From an uncultured Oscillospiraceae bacterium (GTDB lineage: Bacteria > Bacillota > Clostridia > Oscillospirales > Oscillospiraceae), in assembly GCA_900756495.1 (NCBI GenBank), contig CAAEKI010000169.1, positions 1-10,846 on the forward strand: a stretch of DNA of 10,846 nucleotides, written 5' to 3'. Of this stretch, positions 1 through 4,611 are shown in pieces. Made by a program: the position numbers and the translations under genes. Each line of letters opens with the position of its first letter. Within the stretch, counting starts at the first letter, position 1. Under the pieces are notes generated by a model, which was given only the letters and a program-made list of their open reading frames with translations, was not told the DNA's origin and searched no databases.

Positions 1-172
1 CAAGAACAACATGGATTTCCGGGTATGCGGCAGGGCGGAAGCCACACTTTCTTGGATTATCCTGGACAACACCAGCGCCGCCGAGAAGATACCAAAAGAC
101 GCAAGGGGCCGCTTTATCACCGGGGACGGCACCGTGTTTCAAGGCTATCTCTTTGACGAGGCTCGCCTTTAA
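1..172 (+). CDS. FtsK/SpoIIIE-like conjugation coupling ATPase, C-terminal end only
   Basis: This is the last 56 codons of a gene that begins before the window; the stop is TAA at 170-172. The peptide carries MDFRVCGRAEATLSWIILD, then a GRF..GDGTVFQGYLFDE ending. It matches in order the C-terminal part of the FtsK/SpoIIIE motor domain, where a conserved R-x-x-F-x-V-x-S...S-R-T-I-L-D segment is followed by AAE, a glycine-rich turn and a final strand. The FQGYLFDE-type ending is what I recall from the FtsK-like coupling proteins of Tn916-type and clostridial integrative conjugative elements, which feed DNA to the transfer channel at the membrane. The usual R of the S-R-I-I-L-D segment is W here. 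The Walker motifs lie outside the window, so ATPase function cannot be checked. A chromosomal FtsK or SpoIIIE is less likely because of the ending and the small gene that follows. Confidence 0.62.
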   Translation, partial: KNNMDFRVCGRAEATLSWIILDNTSAAEKIPKDARGRFITGDGTVFQGYLFDEARL

Positions 173-190
173 GACTGGGGGGCGGCTCCT

Positions 191-337
191 ATGGCAAGGA
201 AAAAGAAAGCCAATGACTACAGCACAGGAATACCCTACCATGAGGTGGAGGCCCTGGCCCGTGTCCTGCTCTCGGAGATACAAACCTTTTTCGAGAGCGA
301 GGAAGGACAGCGGGAGTTTGCGGAGTGGAAAGCATAA
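191..337 (+). CDS. Small acidic conjugative-element protein, 48 aa, unrecognised
   Basis: The frame begins with ATG at 191, 18 nt after the stop of the coupling-ATPase gene, with a G-rich ribosome binding stretch (GGGGGGCGG) before it. The product starts MARKKKANDYSTGIPYHEVE, so it has a basic N-terminus, then an amphipathic helix-like middle and an acidic FFESEEGQREFAEW end. I cannot name the family, though small genes of this kind often follow FtsK-like genes in clostridial conjugative elements. After the TAA the same frame stays open for nine Q/E/K-rich codons to a TGA at 365-367. That TGA overlaps an ATG (ATGA) as in tightly packed operons. The TAA may therefore be a recent stop inside a slightly longer protein. 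No membrane segment or cysteine cluster is visible. Confidence 0.55.
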   Translation: MARKKKANDYSTGIPYHEVEALARVLLSEIQTFFESEEGQREFAEWKA

Positions 338-371
338 CAACAGGTCGAACAAGAGAAACAGGCATGACAAA

Positions 372-400
372 GGCGGGAATGTCTTAATGCTGATCCCGCC
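372..400. terminator. Possible bidirectional terminator hairpin
   Basis: The arms GGCGGGA and TCCCGCC can pair perfectly over 7 bp with a 15-nt loop. Only short T-runs follow on either side (TTGTATGTT on plus, TTTGTCAT on minus). It sits between the plus-strand element remnant and the end of the minus-strand small membrane gene, where a shared terminator would be expected. The large loop and weak U-tract make this a modest call. Confidence 0.35.
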
Positions 401-429
401 TTGTATGTTAGTCCAGAAATTGCCAATCC

Positions 430-633
430 CTATTTATCTTTTCCTGTTAGAGAGAATATACAAAGTATAACGCCTGCGACTATTGCTAAACCGCTTAGTA
501 TATATAATAGGTTAATTCCAGAATGTGCAACTTGCCAGTTATTTGCTACAAAAATAGTATCAATTATCCGCTGAGATGAAACACCGATTGTTCCACATAT
601 TAACAATCCAACTCCAATAATCGCTTTTTTCAA
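430..633 (-). CDS. Small two-helix membrane protein, unrecognised
   Basis: The 67-aa product begins at a TTG codon (631-633). The choice is fixed by the strong site AAAGGTGGTG (641-650) 7 nt upstream and by the K-K pair right after the start. Two hydrophobic segments are clear, roughly residues 4-20 (IIGVGLLICGTIGV) and 39-63 (INLLYILSGLAIVAGVILCIF). A polar linker of about 18 residues separates them, and the tail is GKDK. The short basic N-terminus suggests both ends inside the cytoplasm, with the linker outside. The gene is clearly AT-richer than the trmB or GDPD genes, which fits acquired or rapidly evolving DNA. A promoter lies upstream at 690-718. I do not recognise the family and assign no function; a single-component membrane peptide, a holin-like protein or a toxin-like protein are all possible. 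Confidence 0.6.
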   Translation of the reverse strand: MKKAIIGVGLLICGTIGVSSQRIIDTIFVANNWQVAHSGINLLYILSGLAIVAGVILCIFSLTGKDK

Positions 634-689
634 ACCAAATCACCACCTTTCAGGAACTTAAAAGGATTATCGAATAACCTTTTACATGG

Positions 690-718
690 ATTTTAGCATA
701 CAAGGAAGAAATAGACAA
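690..718 (-). promoter_or_regulatory. Sigma-A-like promoter for the small membrane gene
   Basis: Read on the minus strand, TTGTCT (-35, positions 713-718) is separated by exactly 17 nt from TAAAAT (-10, 690-695). A TG one base before the -10 gives an extended -10 element. Transcription would start near 683 and leave a leader of about 50 nt before the TTG start. The -35 box falls inside the hairpin at 714-746. Confidence 0.6.
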
Positions 719-746
719 GGGCAGGAATTTGATTCCTGCCCTTGTC
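714..746 (-). terminator. Perfect 15-bp hairpin, likely tRNA-Pro transcript terminator
   Basis: GACAAGGGCAGGAAT (714-728) and its exact reverse complement (732-746) enclose a 3-nt loop. On the minus strand the stem is followed by TATTTCTTCC, a moderately U-rich tail, so it can end the tRNA-Pro transcript coming from 902. On the plus strand no T-run follows. The 3' arm on the minus strand also supplies the -35 box of the next promoter. Confidence 0.6.
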
Positions 747-769
747 CATTAAAGCACATTCTCAATAGA

Positions 770-823
770 AATGATAAATCCGAACACATTACCCACCTGG
801 ATAATGTAGTTCGGATTATCATT
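770..823. repeat. 22-nt inverted repeat just downstream of tRNA-Pro
   Basis: The arms at 770-791 and 802-823 can pair over 21 bp (8+7+6) with one single-base bulge on each side and a 10-nt loop. Read on the minus strand it starts 3 nt after the encoded CCA of tRNA-Pro. It is AT-rich at the base and has TCCGAAC in the core, with only TCTATT after it, so it is a poor classical terminator. It could be a processing or termination structure for the tRNA precursor, or a remnant of a recombination site. Confidence 0.6.
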
Positions 824-826
824 GTT

Positions 827-902
827 TGGTCCGAGTGGGGAGACTCGAACTCCCGGCATCTTGCTCCCAAAGCAAGCGCGCTACCAACTGCGCTACACCC
901 GG
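827..902 (-). tRNA. tRNA-Pro, anticodon TGG
   Basis: The minus strand folds as a complete 76-nt cloverleaf including an encoded CCA. The acceptor arms CCGGGTG and CACTCGG pair over 7 bp with one G-U, followed by discriminator A. The D-arm contains AGCGCAGTTGGTAGCGC. The anticodon stem TTGC/GCAA holds the 7-base loop TTTGGGA, giving anticodon TGG. The T-arm is GGGAG-TTCGAGT-CTCCC. TGG reads CCA and probably the other proline codons by wobble. The 3' end faces the conjugative-element remnant on the left, the usual side for elements that integrate into tRNA genes. I could not pick out a convincing promoter in 903-1077. Confidence 0.95.
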
Positions 903-1077
903 ATATTCATATTTTCTGCGTACAGCACAGCGAAGAAAAAAGGTGAACTTCTATACCTGCCAACATTATGATGACTGGCTCCTGAACAGCGCCGATAGCA
1001 CTGAAAAGCTGCTTTTTACCATGCTGCAGAGGGGCTGTGACATAACTAAAAGATATTCTAACACAGGAACGATGAGA

Positions 1078-1106
1078 TTGCAAGTGCGGGACAAAGATGA
1101 TATAAT
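1078..1106 (+). promoter_or_regulatory. trmB: Near-consensus sigma-A promoter for trmB
   Basis: TTGCAA (1078-1083) and TATAAT (1101-1106) are separated by exactly 17 nt. The predicted start near 1113 gives a leader of about 28 nt that contains the AAGGTG ribosome binding site (1125-1130). The rest of 903-1077 shows no gene or obvious structure. Confidence 0.75.
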
Positions 1107-1140
1107 TATTTATTATAGTTGAACAAGGTGTGAGAGAGCG

Positions 1141-1818
1141 ATGCGAATGAGAAAGAAACCCAACCTGGAGGCGCGGATGGAGCGCTGTGCGGATCTCTTG
1201 GTGAAAAAACCAGAGGAGATGCGCGGCAGGTGGCGGGAACTGATGCCTGAAGCTGCAGAGCTGCGGGTAGAGTTGGGGTGCGGCAAGGGCCGCTTTACCA
1301 TTGAGACTGCCGCTGCCCATCCGGAGGCACTTTTTATCGCCATAGAGCGGGTACCGGACGCTATGATCACCGCCATGGAGCGGGCTGAATCCATAGGATT
1401 GCGCCATGTCAAATTCGTGGATGGGGACGCGGCCCAATTACCCGAGTACTTTGCCCCCGGCGAAGTGGATCTAATCTATATCAATTTCTGCGATCCTTGG
1501 CCCCCTGCGCGGCAGGCTAAACGCAGGCTGACTCACCCTAATTTTTTGATGCGTTACCGGGAGGTACTGAGAAAAGGCGGACAGATACATTTTAAAACCG
1601 ATAATCATGATCTGTTTGAGTGGTCGCTGTTCCAATTTCCTAAAGCGGGCTTTATGCTCTCCGAAGTGAGCCGAAATCTTCACGCCGGCGGCATTCAAGG
1701 TGTGATGACGGATTATGAAGAAAAGTTTCATCTGCAGGGAATTCCCATCAATCGGTGCGTGGGCACCATGGGTGCCCTTCCGGAAAGGCAGGAGAAGGAA
1801 ACAGGTGCGGACGAGTAA
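1141..1818 (+). CDS. trmB: tRNA (guanine-N7-)-methyltransferase TrmB
   Basis: The 225-aa product is a class I SAM-dependent methyltransferase that places m7G at position 46 of the tRNA variable loop in the cytoplasm. The length is typical of the family. The SAM-binding loop is VELGCGKGRF (residues 43-52), and the acidic residue of motif II is E69 in AIERV. The family signature follows: NFCDPWP (115-121) with D118, then ARQAKRRLTHPNFL. Near the C-terminus come FKTDN, LFEWSL and TDYEEKF, as in Bacillus TrmB. The ATG at 1141 is preferred because MRMRKK is a common TrmB beginning and AAGGTG lies 10 nt upstream; the ATG at 1147 is an alternative. The gene has its own promoter and terminator, so it is probably monocistronic. 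C117 replaces the usual serine of NFSDPWP, and Pro-Ala replace the usual K-K after it; neither is a catalytic loss. Confidence 0.95.
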   Translation: MRMRKKPNLEARMERCADLLVKKPEEMRGRWRELMPEAAELRVELGCGKGRFTIETAAAHPEALFIAIERVPDAMITAMERAESIGLRHVKFVDGDAAQLPEYFAPGEVDLIYINFCDPWPPARQAKRRLTHPNFLMRYREVLRKGGQIHFKTDNHDLFEWSLFQFPKAGFMLSEVSRNLHAGGIQGVMTDYEEKFHLQGIPINRCVGTMGALPERQEKETGADE

Positions 1819-1833
1819 GTCCCACCTGTTTTT
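1799..1833 (+). terminator. Rho-independent terminator overlapping the trmB stop
   Basis: AAACAGGTG (1799-1807) pairs with CACCTGTTT (1823-1831) over 9 bp, and the stem runs into a T5 tract at 1829-1833. The loop contains the trmB stop codon (1816-1818), so the hairpin starts inside the last codons of the gene. Confidence 0.7.
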
Positions 1834-1853
1834 GGTTTCACTGGGGCAGAGGC

Positions 1854-1928
1854 ATGGAGCACGAAAGCCACGTCACCGTTTTTGGCGGGGCAAAGAGAGG
1901 GAAAGCCCAGGGAAAGAATAGACGGTAA
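1854..1928 (+). CDS. Possible 24-aa basic mini-protein, doubtful
   Basis: The frame starts MEHESHVTVFGGAKRG and continues KAQGKNRR to TAA at 1926-1928. AGAGG lies 2-3 nt before the ATG, which is too close, and GGGG lies at a better distance. The peptide has a short beta-like VTVF stretch and a Lys/Arg/Gly-rich tail, which could bind RNA or DNA or be the worn end of a larger gene. It sits just after the trmB terminator and no promoter is visible. I do not recognise it, and chance is a real possibility at this size. Confidence 0.25.
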   Translation: MEHESHVTVFGGAKRGKAQGKNRR

Positions 1929-2002
1929 AAGAAGTTCATAATAAATACCTTGGTTGGTAGCTTCAAAAAGTGAGATTAATTGAGTTTGTTAGAGGGAATC
2001 AG

Positions 2003-2689
2003 ATGCAAAAGGCATACTTTAATTGGAGCAGCGGTAAGGATTCTGCATTGGCGTTATACTATGCGATCCGTTCTGAACGCTACTCTATCGAAACGCTGTT
2101 TTCAGCTGTAACTTCGGATTGCGAGAAGGTTTCCATGCATGAAGTTGGCGTAGATTTACTGAAAAGGCAGGCGGAGGCCATCGGCATTCCACTGACAATT
2201 TTTTCGTTTGATCCGCTGTGGACAAAAACGGAATATGAAAACGCCATGTCAGAGCAGGTGAGGGAATGGAAGGAACAGGGCTTTCACACAGCCCTGTTCG
2301 GAGATATATATTTGGAAAGACAGCGAAAAAACAGAACACATCAGTGTGAAAAGGCGGGAATTACAGCAGAATTTCCGCTTTGGAATATCCCGACAGAGGA
2401 AGTTATAAGAGCATTTATTCAGCTCGGATTCAAAGCAATTGTAACCTGTGTGGACAATGCAGTGCTGCCTGAATCATGGCTTGGAAAAATGATTGATGAA
2501 GATTTTTTAGGTGCACTGCCCGCCAATGCAGATATTTGCGGAGAAAACGGGGAGTATCACTCATTCGTATTTGATGGCCCTATATTTCGCCGTCCGGCTG
2601 TATTCGGAATCAAGAGAAAATTTTGCAGAGATTATCCTGACTTGATTACCGGAGAGCCCCACAGATACTGGTATCTTGAATTGGAGTAA
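2003..2689 (+). CDS. Dph6-like PP-loop ATP pyrophosphatase (diphthine-ammonia ligase family)
   Basis: The 228-aa product belongs to the ATP-binding PP-loop group related to eukaryotic and archaeal diphthine-ammonia ligase. Residues 9-14 are SSGKDS, the PP-loop that binds ATP (usual form SGGKDS). The middle carries LFGDIYLERQRK...FPLW, and the C-terminal part has GENGEYHSFVFDGPIF (180-195), both hallmarks of this family. The family amidates by adenylation. Bacteria do not make diphthamide, so the bacterial substrate is unknown and a diphthamide role should not be copied. The ATG at 2003 is chosen over an in-frame GTG at 1970, because AGAGGGA ends 5 nt upstream and the PP-loop lies about ten residues from the N-terminus, as usual. 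Its codon third positions are clearly richer in A/T than in the downstream genes, suggesting transfer. It ends toward the convergent trhA gene, and I found no good promoter for it in 1930-1990. Confidence 0.85.
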   Translation: MQKAYFNWSSGKDSALALYYAIRSERYSIETLFSAVTSDCEKVSMHEVGVDLLKRQAEAIGIPLTIFSFDPLWTKTEYENAMSEQVREWKEQGFHTALFGDIYLERQRKNRTHQCEKAGITAEFPLWNIPTEEVIRAFIQLGFKAIVTCVDNAVLPESWLGKMIDEDFLGALPANADICGENGEYHSFVFDGPIFRRPAVFGIKRKFCRDYPDLITGEPHRYWYLELE

Positions 2690-2757
2690 TGACATGAAGT
2701 ATGGCATGGAGATTCGCCGCAATGGCCGCAGAAGGCGGCGCAAGTGCGGAAGGATAT

Positions 2758-2795
2758 ACACACAGGGCGCCGGGATTTTCCGGCGCCCTGTGTGT
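2758..2795. terminator. Bidirectional 16-bp hairpin between convergent genes
   Basis: ACACACAGGGCGCCGG (2758-2773) pairs perfectly with 2780-2795 around a 6-nt loop (GATTTT). It stands between the end of the Dph6-like gene (2689) and the end of the minus-strand trhA gene (2836). The U-tracts are poor on both sides (TGTTC on plus, ATATCCTT on minus), but the very stable stem and the position fit a shared terminator. Confidence 0.65.
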
Positions 2796-2835
2796 TGTTC
2801 ACGGGCCGCGCTTATCCACAGAGTCCGGCCTGCTT

Positions 2836-3591
2836 TTACATAGACGAGATGACGAAAAACATGAGGAAGAAGTGGCAGACGCTGCCCAGAAGGATAAAGA
2901 GATGAAAAATCTCGTGGCAGCCAAAGCGGGGATTGTTCCGCCCTGGCCACTTGACTGCATAGAGGACGCCGCCGACGGTATAGAACAGTCCGCCGCCTAA
3001 GAGCCAGAAAAAACCGGCGGTGGGAAGAAGCCGATACAGGGGGACCAGAATAATTGCGGCAATCCAGCCCATAAAGAGGTAGATAGAGGAGGTAAGCCAG
3101 CGGGGGGCCGAGATCCAGACCAGAGTGAGGACCAGTCCGGCCAGTGCCAGCCCCCAAATAACGCCGAACATGGCCCAGCCCCAGGCGCTATAATTCCGAA
3201 GGACAATCAGGCAGACGGGCGTATAGGTTCCAGCGATGAGAAAATAAATGGAGGCATGGTCAAATTTGCGCAGGGCTATGCGGCCTTTGACAGAGGTATT
3301 GACGCTGTGATAGAGGGTGCTGGCGGTGTAGAGCCCAACCATACTCAGACCATAGATGGAGAAGGAAGCAATGTGCCACACTCCGGCATCCAGGAGCACG
3401 GCGCGGATGAGCAGCAGCAAAGTCCCCAGGGCGGCCAGCACGGCGCCGGCGCCGTGTGTGGCGGCAGACCAGGGCCGCAGACCATCATAGGGGTTGCGGC
3501 CTTTTTCGCCTGTACGCCGCAGCAGGGAGGCAGGGGCATGGCGGTAATAGGCATCTGTACCGGTATGCGAAAGAATGGATTGGTTATTCAT
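2836..3591 (-). CDS. trhA: TrhA / hemolysin III family seven-helix membrane protein
   Basis: The roughly 251-aa product is an integral membrane protein of the bacterial PAQR family, called hemolysin III in older work and linked to membrane-lipid homeostasis. A cytoplasmic-like N-terminal tail of about 40 residues is followed by seven hydrophobic segments. The family metal-site motifs are all visible: AATHGAGAVLA in helix 1, STLYHS at the end of helix 2, FDHASIYFLIAGTYTP in helix 3, and CHEIFHLFILLGSVCHFF in helix 7, with the His residues expected to bind zinc. The start at 3591 (MNNQSIL) is preferred because GGGTGAT ends 5 nt upstream; in-frame ATG at 3597 and GTG at 3600 would put that site inside the gene. 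It is transcribed alone from a promoter at 3609-3638. Pore-forming activity should not be assumed from the old name. Confidence 0.92.
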   Translation of the reverse strand: MNNQSILSHTGTDAYYRHAPASLLRRTGEKGRNPYDGLRPWSAATHGAGAVLAALGTLLLLIRAVLLDAGVWHIASFSIYGLSMVGLYTASTLYHSVNTSVKGRIALRKFDHASIYFLIAGTYTPVCLIVLRNYSAWGWAMFGVIWGLALAGLVLTLVWISAPRWLTSSIYLFMGWIAAIILVPLYRLLPTAGFFWLLGGGLFYTVGGVLYAVKWPGRNNPRFGCHEIFHLFILLGSVCHFFLMFFVISSM

Positions 3592-3608
3592 ATTCATCAC
3601 CCAAAATT

Positions 3609-3638
3609 AGTATAACACACATCATTATAAATAATCAA
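3609..3638 (-). promoter_or_regulatory. trhA: Sigma-A-like promoter for trhA
   Basis: On the minus strand TTGATT (3633-3638) and TATACT (3609-3614) are 18 nt apart. The -10 lies about 18 nt before the chosen start, giving a very short leader that still includes the GGGTGAT site. The surrounding stretch 3601-3680 is strongly AT-rich. I see no clear promoter for the plus-strand gene at 3752, although a TATAAT without a matching -35 lies at 3652-3657. Confidence 0.5.
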
Positions 3639-3751
3639 GATAAATATTAAATATAATTTTTAAAATTAGATTAAAAAGACGGTGACACACAGGAATGACA
3701 TCCTGCAGAAATTCATAGATATGAGAGACGAATGGTGAAGGGAGGATAGAG

Positions 3752-4345
3752 ATGGAAGAGGAGAGATGCAGTTTTACTTACCAGAGCGCGGAGCCGTATC
3801 CGCCCACAAGGACTGATGGACGGAACCAGCGCTATGGCGTGGCCATGCTGGACAATATGGGCGGCTGCAATTCGGAGATGTCGGCGGTGAGCTTATACTG
3901 TTATAATCGCCTGGTGACGGCGGGGATGCCGGAGCTTGCCGAGTGCTTTCATCACATCAGTATGGTAGAGATGAGGCACCTGGAGATTTTCGGGACGCTG
4001 GCCCTGCAGCTGGGGATGGATCCCCGGCTGTGGACGGCCCGGCAGGGGCGGCGTACCTGGTGGACGCCGGAATATAACCACTATCCCCGCAAATTGGGGC
4101 CGCTGCTTCAAAATGCGCTGCGCGAGGAGAGGGCCACCATACAGAAATATGAAAACCAGCTGCGCTGGATCCGGGACGGCGGCGTGGCTGAAAACCTGCG
4201 GCGGATCATTGTGGACGAGAAGCTTCACGTGGATATTCTGCGTACTCTCCTGGAGAGCTATGCAGGGAACGGACTCATGAGCACAGCTGCAATGGAGCGG
4301 ATCCGTTCTGCGTCCGATTCAGGTACAGCGCCTGCGCGCAGATAG
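3752..4345 (+). CDS. Ferritin-like diiron/manganese protein (manganese-catalase or spore-coat type)
   Basis: The 197-aa product is a four-helix-bundle ferritin-like protein. The six expected metal ligands are visible in order: E42 (in NSEMSAVSLY), E73 and H76 (EMRH), E126 (in EERATIQKY), E156 and H159 (EKLH), so a dinuclear iron or manganese site should be intact. The N-terminal PYPP segment and the LDNMGGCNSEMSAV stretch match, from memory, a clostridial family filed under manganese catalase, rubrerythrin or CotJC-like spore-coat proteins. The likely role is peroxide removal or metal-dependent oxidation, possibly in the spore coat. It lacks the rubredoxin Cys4 domain of true rubrerythrin. 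The start is supported by GGGAGGAT 4-5 nt upstream. A weak SigE/SigK-like CATA element is present at 3714 without a matching -35. It ends with a strong terminator and appears monocistronic. Confidence 0.85.
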   Translation: MEEERCSFTYQSAEPYPPTRTDGRNQRYGVAMLDNMGGCNSEMSAVSLYCYNRLVTAGMPELAECFHHISMVEMRHLEIFGTLALQLGMDPRLWTARQGRRTWWTPEYNHYPRKLGPLLQNALREERATIQKYENQLRWIRDGGVAENLRRIIVDEKLHVDILRTLLESYAGNGLMSTAAMERIRSASDSGTAPARR

Positions 4346-4386
4346 AGAAAAGTTGTTCCTGGAGCGGTTTATCAGGTATATCTGAG

Positions 4387-4431
4387 ACGGACAAGAAATC
4401 GTAGTATGCTGCGATTTCTTGTCCGTTTTTT
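4387..4431 (+). terminator. Strong rho-independent terminator
   Basis: ACGGACAAGAAATCG (4387-4401) pairs perfectly over 15 bp with 4412-4426, around a 10-nt loop, and is followed directly by a T-run to 4431. It lies 41 nt after the ferritin-like gene and isolates it from the giant surface-protein gene. Confidence 0.92.
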
Positions 4432-4551
4432 AGAATAAGTGATGAAAGAACAGCGCATGTCGGCGCGTAAACCAGGGCGTGGCACTTCATCCATGGAGCT
4501 GTGGCTGGCGGCTAGATGACGAAAATTTACATACACTTGACTTTGCGGTGC

Positions 4552-4580
4552 TTTCAATGTCTCCAAACGGCCGGTACAAT
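4552..4580 (+). promoter_or_regulatory. Weak candidate promoter for the GDPD surface protein
   Basis: TACAAT (4575-4580) is a good -10, and TTTCAA (4552-4557) lies 17 nt upstream but matches the -35 consensus at only three bases. A better -35-like TTGACT at 4537-4542 is 32 nt from this -10, too far to pair with it. The rest of 4432-4611 holds no gene I can support. An activator or an alternative sigma factor may be needed. Confidence 0.35.
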
Positions 4581-4596
4581 AGATTCCATGTTAAAA

Positions 4597-4605
4597 GAGG
4601 GGGGG
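4597..4605 (+). promoter_or_regulatory. Ribosome binding site with a G7 tract
   Basis: GAGGGGGGG ends 6 nt before the ATG at 4612 and is the only plausible Shine-Dalgarno site. Seven consecutive G residues (4599-4605) make it a homopolymer whose length could change by slippage, altering the spacing to the start. Confidence 0.65.
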
Positions 4606-4611
4606 TAGCAA

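Noticed and set aside
659..682. AAAAGGATTAT...AATAACCTTTT as a palindromic operator
   Set aside because: Only the outer six bases pair; the centre is out of register, so the symmetry is weak and may be chance.
907..1437. Long minus-strand open frame across the tRNA-trmB gap and the start of trmB
   Set aside because: It overlaps well-supported trmB on the other strand, has no family motif or ribosome site, and reads as low-complexity His/Ser/Pro sequence.
2561..3157. Minus-strand open frame overlapping the end of the Dph6-like gene and part of trhA
   Set aside because: It is out of frame with trhA and covers the hairpin at 2758-2795. The trhA frame has all family motifs.
3714..3722. CATA-type SigE/SigK -10 element before the ferritin-like gene
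   Set aside because: No matching -35 occurs at the required distance. Sporulation control is plausible for the family but not shown here.
4442..4519. 25-codon frame starting ATG at 4442
   Set aside because: There is no ribosome binding site or recognisable sequence, and it follows directly after a strong terminator.
4537..4542. TTGACT as the -35 box for the GDPD protein gene
   Set aside because: At 17 nt spacing the downstream hexamer is TCTCCA, and the nearest good -10 (TACAAT) is 32 nt away, so it does not form a normal promoter.
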